Shown here one piece after another: positions 52,955 to 57,880 of a stretch of DNA of 57,880 nucleotides. The first letter of the stretch is position 1, and every line of letters begins with the position of its first letter. Position numbers and translations under genes: made by a program. Source of the DNA: an uncultured SAR116 cluster alpha proteobacterium (lineage in GTDB: Bacteria; Pseudomonadota; Alphaproteobacteria; Puniceispirillales; Marisalimonadaceae); contig CABZWX010000007.1 in NCBI GenBank assembly GCA_902529515.1, positions 1 to 57,880 on the forward strand. Reading direction: 5' to 3'. The notes below the pieces were generated by a model. The model saw nothing but the letters and a program-made list of their open reading frames with translations, was not told the origin of the DNA and did not search any database.

Positions 52955-53869
52955 CTAATTAGTACCTTTTCTAATAATAGTTCCTACACCATGTTCTGTG
53001 AAAAGCTCTAACAATAAAGAATGAGGCATTCTTCCATCCATAATTACAGATGCCTCTGCACCACCTAACACCGCATCAATGCATGTTTTAATTTTTGGGA
53101 TCATGCCCCCTACAACAATTTTATTTTTAATTAATTCTTGAGCTTCTGAAATTGTTAATTCTGTTATCAATTTACCATTTTGGTCAAGAACTCCAGCAAC
53201 ATCAGTTAACATTATCATTCTAGAAGCTCTCATTGCAGCTGAAATAGAACCTGCTGCCGTATCAGCATTTATATTATATGTTAAGCCATCTGTTCCAATC
53301 CCAACAGGAGCAATTACAGGTATCATTTTTTCATTAATTAAAGCATGAATAACTTGAGGATCAATTTTTTCTGGTTCGCCTACATAACCAAGATCAATTG
53401 CTTTTTCTACATTAGAGTCAGAATTGTCATCAACTTTATTTAACCTTTTGGCAGTTATTAAGTTTCCATCTTTACCAGAAATTCCAACTGATTTTGCACC
53501 AGAGTTAGCAATAGCTGAAACTATCGATTTATTTGTTACTCCACTAAGAACCATTTCGACTACATCAATTGTTGCAGCATCCGTTATTCGAAGTCCATTT
53601 TTAAACTCGGTTTTTATTTGAAGCTTAGATAACATTTCACCTATTTGTGGTCCACCTCCATGTACTACAACAGGAAGCATCCCTACTTGTTGTAATAAAA
53701 CAATATCTTTTGCAAAGCTGTTTACATACTCCTTTTTACCCATTGCATTTCCACCAAACTTTACAACAATAACCTTGTTTGCATAACGTTTCATAAAAGG
53801 TAAAGTTTCTGTAAGTAAATCAGCTTTTTTTAGCCATTCAGTTTGAATTTTATCTTTATTTTTTTTCAA
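52955..53869 (-). CDS. argB: Acetylglutamate kinase
   Basis: Second step of arginine synthesis. The 304-residue amino-acid kinase shows VVKFGGNAMG, VVHGGGPQIGEML, GLRITD, NINADTAAGSISAAM and KIKTCIDAVLGG. The N-terminal helix before the kinase core is the type found in arginine-inhibited enzymes. It lies 12 bases before the nucleotidase gene and 74 after engB. Confidence 0.96.
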   Translation of the reverse strand: MKKNKDKIQTEWLKKADLLTETLPFMKRYANKVIVVKFGGNAMGKKEYVNSFAKDIVLLQQVGMLPVVVHGGGPQIGEMLSKLQIKTEFKNGLRITDAATIDVVEMVLSGVTNKSIVSAIANSGAKSVGISGKDGNLITAKRLNKVDDNSDSNVEKAIDLGYVGEPEKIDPQVIHALINEKMIPVIAPVGIGTDGLTYNINADTAAGSISAAMRASRMIMLTDVAGVLDQNGKLITELTISEAQELIKNKIVVGGMIPKIKTCIDAVLGGAEASVIMDGRMPHSLLLELFTEHGVGTIIRKGTN

Positions 53870-53943
53870 TGCTTTAACCGTCTAAAATTTACACTACTAT
53901 TATTATCATATATTTTTGAATTTAATTATTATTTTATCTTTTT

Positions 53944-54579
53944 TTATGCAAAGCTTGCTAAATATGTTCTCAAAATTTCAATACCTTTATTTTTTAGACT
54001 TGAAGTGACCATTATTTCTGGGAAAGCAGCTGTGTATTTAGAAATAATTTTATTTGAATTATCTTGTACCTTTATTATTTCGTCATCACTTAATTTATCA
54101 ATTTTTGTAAGAACTAAAACCCAACTTACTGCTGCTGTATCAAGTTCTTTCATTATAGTTTTATCTAAATCTCCAATTCCTCGCCTACTATCAATTAATA
54201 GACATACAGTTCTTAGTGTTGGTCTACCTCTTAAATACTTTAAAGTAAGAGATGTCCATGATTTTATATCTTTCTTTGGTGCTTTTGCATAACCATAACC
54301 AGGTAGATCAACTAATCTAAGCCTATTGCTTTGATAAACAAGGTCAAAAAATATCAATTGCCTAGTTCTTCCGGGTGTTTGGCTAGTTCTAGCTAAGGTT
54401 TTTCTATTTGTTAGGGCATTAACAAGTGAACTTTTACCAACATTAGATCTTCCTGCAAATGCCACCTCATTACCTTCTTGAGGTGGTATTACATTAATAT
54501 CAAGAGCTGCAGCAATGAATTTACATTCTCCTGAAAATATTTTTCTAGCTTTTTCAATTTCAAGATCATCATATAACAA
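53944..54579 (-). CDS. engB: Ribosome biogenesis GTPase EngB (YihA/YsxC)
   Basis: GTPase needed for 50S assembly. The 211-residue protein has G1 AGRSNVGKSS (42-51), switch region TPGRTRQL, G3 DLPGYGYAKA (91-100), G4 LTKIDKL and G5 near VTSSLKNKGI. It lies 13 bases after yidC in the usual order. Confidence 0.96.
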   Translation of the reverse strand: MLYDDLEIEKARKIFSGECKFIAAALDINVIPPQEGNEVAFAGRSNVGKSSLVNALTNRKTLARTSQTPGRTRQLIFFDLVYQSNRLRLVDLPGYGYAKAPKKDIKSWTSLTLKYLRGRPTLRTVCLLIDSRRGIGDLDKTIMKELDTAAVSWVLVLTKIDKLSDDEIIKVQDNSNKIISKYTAAFPEIMVTSSLKNKGIEILRTYLASFA

Positions 54580-54592
54580 GAATTCAACCTAC

Positions 54593-56317
54593 TTATTTTG
54601 ACTCTTTATTCATCTTATTCATAATTACCCATTGCTGACATATTGAAAGCAGATTATTCCATGTCCAATATATAACCAAACCAGCAGGGAAAGTCGCTAA
54701 TAAAAATGTAAATGCAACTGGCATCCACGCAAATATTTTTGCCTGTATAGGATCTGGTGGGGTTGGATTTAGTCTTTGCTGTAAAAACATTGTCACACCC
54801 ATTAACAACGGCCAAATACCAATATTTAAAAAGTCTGGTAAAAATGATGTGCTATAGGGAAGCAAACCAAAAAGGTTAAAAATACTGGTTGGATCTTGAA
54901 CAGATAAATCCTTAATCCACCCAAAAAAAGGTGTTTGCCTCATTTCAATTGAAACAAATAAAACCTTATATAGAGCAAAGAACACTGGAATCTGGACTAA
55001 AATTGGCAAACATCCTGCTGCAGGATTCACTTTTTCTTTTTTATAAAGATTCATCATTTCTTGGTTTAATTTTTGTCGATCATCACCAACTCTTTCTCTC
55101 AATTTTTGAATCTGAGGTGTTAGTACTCTCATTTTAGCCATGCTCTTGTAGGATTTATTTGCTAATGGAAAAAATAATAATTTAACAATTACTGTTATGG
55201 CTAAAATTGCCAATCCAAAATTACCTAAATAATCATTTGCCCAAGATAAAGCGTAAAAGAAAGGTTTCGTTAAAAAATAAAACCAACCAAAATCAATAGC
55301 CAAGTCAAAATGTTGAATATTAAACTTTTGTTCATATTCATCAAATAAAGCTAATCTTTTTGCTCCTGCAAATGTTCTTGATAAAAACTCACCTTTAGAG
55401 TTCGCAGGAATAGTTAAAGCATTTCCTAAAAAATCAGTTTGATATTGTCCACCATTTGAACTTAATTTTCTAAAAGTAAAGTTGTATTTCTGGTTTTGAT
55501 CAGGTAATAGAGCTGTCATCCAATATTTGTCAGTCAATCCAATCCAACCCCCTGATTCTTCAGGTTTTATATTAATACCCTTCTTGCCAGCCTCTGTTAA
55601 ATCACCATAACTTTGTTCAGACAATGTTCTGTCAAAAACTCCAAGTGGACCCTCATGCAATACAAAAAAATCAATTGTTTCTGGCTCGCCAGCTCTTCTA
55701 ATTAAACCATATGGATATAAAGTAACTGACTTAGCAGAACTATTTTCTACTCTCTGGTTAACAGTGATCATAAAAGTATCATCAATACTTATATCTTGAT
55801 AAAAATTAATTCCTTCACCATTATTCCACTTTAAAGTAACAGTTTTTTCAGGACTTAAAAGATTACTTGATGACTGCCATAATGTTTTACCATTAGGGAC
55901 CTTAACCCCATCCGGGCTACTCCATCCAAATTCAATAAAATATGGTGTCCTACCATTAGACTTTAATAATAATTTAATCATATCGCTCTCAGGTTCGAGC
56001 GATTCTCGATACTGAGTTAAAGTAATATCATCTATTCTTGCACCCCTTAATGATATTGACCCAGATACCTCTTGACTTTCCATTGAAATTCTTGGAACTG
56101 TTTTATTTTGTTCAGTTGGCTCAGTATTATCTGATGTAATAATCCCATTACCTACATTTTCAGGCAAAGGAATATTTGAGGTGTCATTATTTTCTTTAGC
56201 GATTTTTTCTTGTTGATATAAATCTTTTTTGGGGTCAACAAATAATATTTGATAGCCTATGAGAACAGCCATAGATAAACAAATTGCTGCAACTAAATTT
56301 CTTGTTTCTGGGTTCAT
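54593..56317 (-). CDS. yidC: Membrane protein insertase YidC
   Basis: Inserts membrane proteins alone or with SecYEG. The 574-residue protein has an N-terminal helix (RNLVAAICLSMAVLIGYQILFV), a large periplasmic beta domain (about 60-340) and the conserved five-helix core with FFPLANKSYKSMAKMRVLTPQIQKLRERVGDD, GCLPILVQIPVFFALYKVLF and the final MPVAFTFLLATFPAGLVIYWTWNN. It is 97 bases after the yidD stop. Confidence 0.97.
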   Translation of the reverse strand: MNPETRNLVAAICLSMAVLIGYQILFVDPKKDLYQQEKIAKENNDTSNIPLPENVGNGIITSDNTEPTEQNKTVPRISMESQEVSGSISLRGARIDDITLTQYRESLEPESDMIKLLLKSNGRTPYFIEFGWSSPDGVKVPNGKTLWQSSSNLLSPEKTVTLKWNNGEGINFYQDISIDDTFMITVNQRVENSSAKSVTLYPYGLIRRAGEPETIDFFVLHEGPLGVFDRTLSEQSYGDLTEAGKKGINIKPEESGGWIGLTDKYWMTALLPDQNQKYNFTFRKLSSNGGQYQTDFLGNALTIPANSKGEFLSRTFAGAKRLALFDEYEQKFNIQHFDLAIDFGWFYFLTKPFFYALSWANDYLGNFGLAILAITVIVKLLFFPLANKSYKSMAKMRVLTPQIQKLRERVGDDRQKLNQEMMNLYKKEKVNPAAGCLPILVQIPVFFALYKVLFVSIEMRQTPFFGWIKDLSVQDPTSIFNLFGLLPYSTSFLPDFLNIGIWPLLMGVTMFLQQRLNPTPPDPIQAKIFAWMPVAFTFLLATFPAGLVIYWTWNNLLSICQQWVIMNKMNKESK

Positions 56318-56414
56318 TTTTCTCGCTCAATTTATATCTAAAAGAATTACATATCTTATTTTTTATATTTTTTAACCTAAAGTACCTCTTATTAAAAGAA
56401 ATGAATTAAATAAT

Positions 56415-56654
56415 TCATTTTATGGGATCATGTCCACTTTTCCCCCATGGATGACATTTAATAATTCTTTTAAAACCTAACCAAATCCCTTTTTTTAAAC
56501 CAAACTTGATTATCGAATCTTTTGTGTATTCAGAACAAGTGGGTAAGTATCTACAATTATTTCCTAATAAAGGTGAAATAATATATTTATAAGCATCAAT
56601 TAAAGTAATTAAGGAAGATGTTAAAAATCTTTTCATCATAACCTGCTCAAACAT
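56415..56654 (-). CDS. yidD: Membrane protein insertion efficiency factor YidD
   Basis: A 79-residue protein with IDAYKYIISPLLGNNCRYLPTCSEYTKDSI and CHPWGKSGHDPI, the full YidD signature. The upstream start overlaps rnpA by 19 bases. Met codons at 56639 and 56636 are alternatives and would give the usual MKRF-type start. Standard place between rnpA and yidC. Confidence 0.93.
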   Translation of the reverse strand: MFEQVMMKRFLTSSLITLIDAYKYIISPLLGNNCRYLPTCSEYTKDSIIKFGLKKGIWLGFKRIIKCHPWGKSGHDPIK

Positions 56655-56977
56655 TGTTTCAATTGATTGTGCATCTCAAAAAAGGAAGCCTTTAAAATTG
56701 ACTGTTTTGCTATTAAAACATAACTATATTTTTCTTTAAACAAAATATTATCTTCTTTTAACAAGCTTAATATTAATGCCCTCATTCTTCTTTTTGCCCT
56801 ATTTCTTTTTACTGCATTACCAATTCTTTTAGTAGCTGTGAAACCAAACATCAGTCCTTGATCTGATATATTAGGATTGCAATACTCTTGTAAAATGAAA
56901 TTTTTGTTATAAGTTTTATGCCCATATTTATTTGATAAAACAAAATCTCTTCTCTTCTTTAAAGTTACAAGTTTCAT
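56636..56977 (-). CDS. rnpA: Ribonuclease P protein component
   Basis: Protein subunit of RNase P for tRNA 5' maturation. The 113-residue protein has LKKRRDFVL, GFTATKRIGNAVKRNRAKRRMRAL (the RNR signature) and VLIAKQSI. It lies 58 bases after rpmH, the near-universal order. Confidence 0.95.
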   Translation of the reverse strand: MKLVTLKKRRDFVLSNKYGHKTYNKNFILQEYCNPNISDQGLMFGFTATKRIGNAVKRNRAKRRMRALILSLLKEDNILFKEKYSYVLIAKQSILKASFFEMHNQLKQCLSRL

Positions 56978-57035
56978 TTTACCATCTCATAAGCTATTTA
57001 CTTAACAAACAAGATATAGAAATAATTAAGAAAAT

Positions 57036-57170
57036 TTAAGCTGAGAGCCTTTTTCTTCCTTTAGCTCTTCTACTACGAATGACATTTCTTCCCCCAACAG
57101 TAGACATTCTGGATCTGTAACCATGTCTTCTTTTTCTTACTAAATTACTAGGTTGAAATGTACGTTTCAT
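57036..57170 (-). CDS. rpmH: Ribosomal protein L34
   Basis: A 44-residue basic protein reading [17 protein letters not shown], then [26 protein letters not shown], the complete L34 sequence. Start and stop were read directly on the minus strand; GGAAAAC precedes the ATG. First gene of the rpmH-rnpA-yidD-yidC set; dnaA is not seen beside it. Confidence 0.97.
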   Translation of the reverse strand: MKRTFQPSNLVRKRRHGYRSRMSTVGGRNVIRSRRAKGRKRLSA

Positions 57171-57247
57171 TGTTTTCCTGTATTAAATACAGCCTTTAAT
57201 ATTAATTTATGTGTTTTTAGACGCTTTGTATCAGTTAGTCAATATGA

Positions 57248-57739
57248 TTATTTTTGTGTACGCTCAGAAATTGTAGGAGCTGGCTTCATTTCCATATCCC
57301 AAGGAAAATATATCCATGTATCTTGGGAAACTTCAGTTATAAATGTATCAACCTGTTCCCTACCACTTGGCTTAGCATATACTGTTGCATAATGAGCATT
57401 AGGTAAACTTGATCTTATAGCTTTAATAGTTTCACCAGTATCTACAAGATCATCAACTATTAGCCAACCTTCACCATTATTTGCTACAGAAGACTCTTTT
57501 AAGACATTTACATCACCCTTGGTTTTTTGGTTATAAGATATAACACAAAAGGTATCTATTAATCTGATATCTAATTCTCTAGCTACTATGGCCGCGGGCA
57601 CCAGCCCTCCTCTTGTAACAGCAATTATTCCTTTATAAGGCTTCAGTTCCGATAAACGCCAAGCTAAAGCCTTGCTATTTCTGTGAATCTCTTCCCAAGA
57701 CACTGGAAAAGATTTGTCATATGTATTTGTATTACTCAT
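57248..57739 (-). CDS. gpt: Xanthine-guanine phosphoribosyltransferase
   Basis: Purine salvage enzyme of 163 residues. The PRPP-binding loop is [13 protein letters not shown] (near residues 93-105), with [24 protein letters not shown] before it and the base-binding IYFPWDME near the C-terminus. Length and this tail match the Gpt (XGPRT) type rather than hypoxanthine enzymes. It lies 77 bases upstream of rpmH on the same strand. Confidence 0.93.
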   Translation of the reverse strand: MSNTNTYDKSFPVSWEEIHRNSKALAWRLSELKPYKGIIAVTRGGLVPAAIVARELDIRLIDTFCVISYNQKTKGDVNVLKESSVANNGEGWLIVDDLVDTGETIKAIRSSLPNAHYATVYAKPSGREQVDTFITEVSQDTWIYFPWDMEMKPAPTISERTQK

Positions 57740-57811
57740 GTATTATATATAAATGTAAAGTTAATATTTTCTACACTAAAATTAACAAAAATATAATATT
57801 TATTTTCTTAC

Positions 57812-57844
57812 TTGATTATAACTATTTATGTAGATAACTATAAT
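57812..57844 (+). promoter_or_regulatory. Candidate promoter of the tRNA gene at the window end
   Basis: TATAAT at 57839-57844, 16 bases before the tRNA, gives a start a few bases upstream of the mature end. TTGATT at 57812 is 21 bases away, too far for a standard -35, so the upstream element is uncertain. Confidence 0.35.
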
Positions 57845-57860
57845 AAACATTTCATAACGT

Positions 57861-57880
57861 GCGCTCGTAGCTCAGCTGGA
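57861..57880 (+). tRNA. 5' end of a tRNA, probably tRNA-Arg (cut by window end)
   Basis: The last 20 bases begin GCGCTCG, followed by TAGCTCAGCTGGA, the standard acceptor strand, U8/A9 and D-arm of a tRNA. GCGC(T/C)CGTAGCTCAGCTGGA is most often seen in alphaproteobacterial tRNA-Arg genes, but the anticodon is outside the window. Confidence 0.75.

Noticed and set aside
53843..54292. 149-codon plus-strand open frame at the argB/engB junction
   Set aside because: Overlaps argB and covers most of engB on the opposite strand; both real genes have all their motifs.
1..57880. CRISPR arrays, insertion sequences, prophage or integrase genes
   Set aside because: No regularly spaced repeats, transposase or integrase motifs, or terminal inverted repeats were seen on reading through; the accessory region has no visible mobile-element borders.

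Overview
The window is AT-rich DNA (about one third G+C by eye) from what is most likely a marine, genome-streamlined alphaproteobacterium. Three things suggest this. Genes are packed with gaps of a few bases or short overlaps. The core gene order is alphaproteobacterial: rpmH-rnpA-yidD-yidC-engB-argB-nucleotidase-dapD-dapE, then truA-fmt-def, and hemC-hemD-mitofilin-hemY. Two TRAP transporters and several oxidative catabolic modules fit a marine heterotroph. The species cannot be named from the sequence alone.

Layout. (1) 1-503: 3' part of an aspartyl/asparaginyl beta-hydroxylase-family gene. (2) 507-10576, minus strand: a tight ten-gene run, divergent from an Lrp/AsnC regulator at 10699. 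In transcription order it holds a homodimeric 2-oxoacid dehydrogenase E1-like enzyme (MdeB-like), TRAP dctP/dctQ/dctM, an isocitrate lyase/PEP mutase-family lyase, a zinc alcohol dehydrogenase, cobalt-type nitrile hydratase alpha and beta, the nitrile hydratase accessory protein, and a second zinc dehydrogenase. It looks like one undescribed catabolic operon and is the main find. (3) 11187-14597: an Asp-nucleophile alpha/beta hydrolase, a class I aminotransferase, and an SCP2-like protein with a serine hydrolase. (4) 14600-21019, minus strand: a TakP-like TRAP system with an extra four-helix membrane protein, then a 3-hydroxyacid dehydrogenase, a BKACE (DUF849) enzyme and an SDR. Its segments are separated by two intrinsic-terminator-like hairpins. 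(5) 21382-28659: a uronate dehydrogenase-like gene with an EamA transporter, an epimerase and an esterase, divergent from a DapA-family lyase, a PhyH dioxygenase, an MFS carrier and YtoQ. (6) 28679 to the end: core genes for tRNA modification, haem synthesis, an alpha-Mic60-like protein, tsaD/gpsA, lipid A modification, pepA, hisN, a cytochrome c, kdsB, pheA, 4.5S RNA, dnaX, recR, rmuC, def/fmt/truA, lysine and arginine synthesis, engB, the yidC/yidD/rnpA/rpmH block and gpt. The 5' end of a tRNA closes the window.

Two core genes, hemD and dnaX, have complete reading frames but no ATG, GTG or TTG at the expected N-terminus. Each has an in-frame ATT there, and each would also be restored to an ATG start by a one-base indel. 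Either these are non-canonical starts or they are sequence errors. The only stretch above 300 bases without a gene is 21020-21381, the leader of the second TRAP operon.
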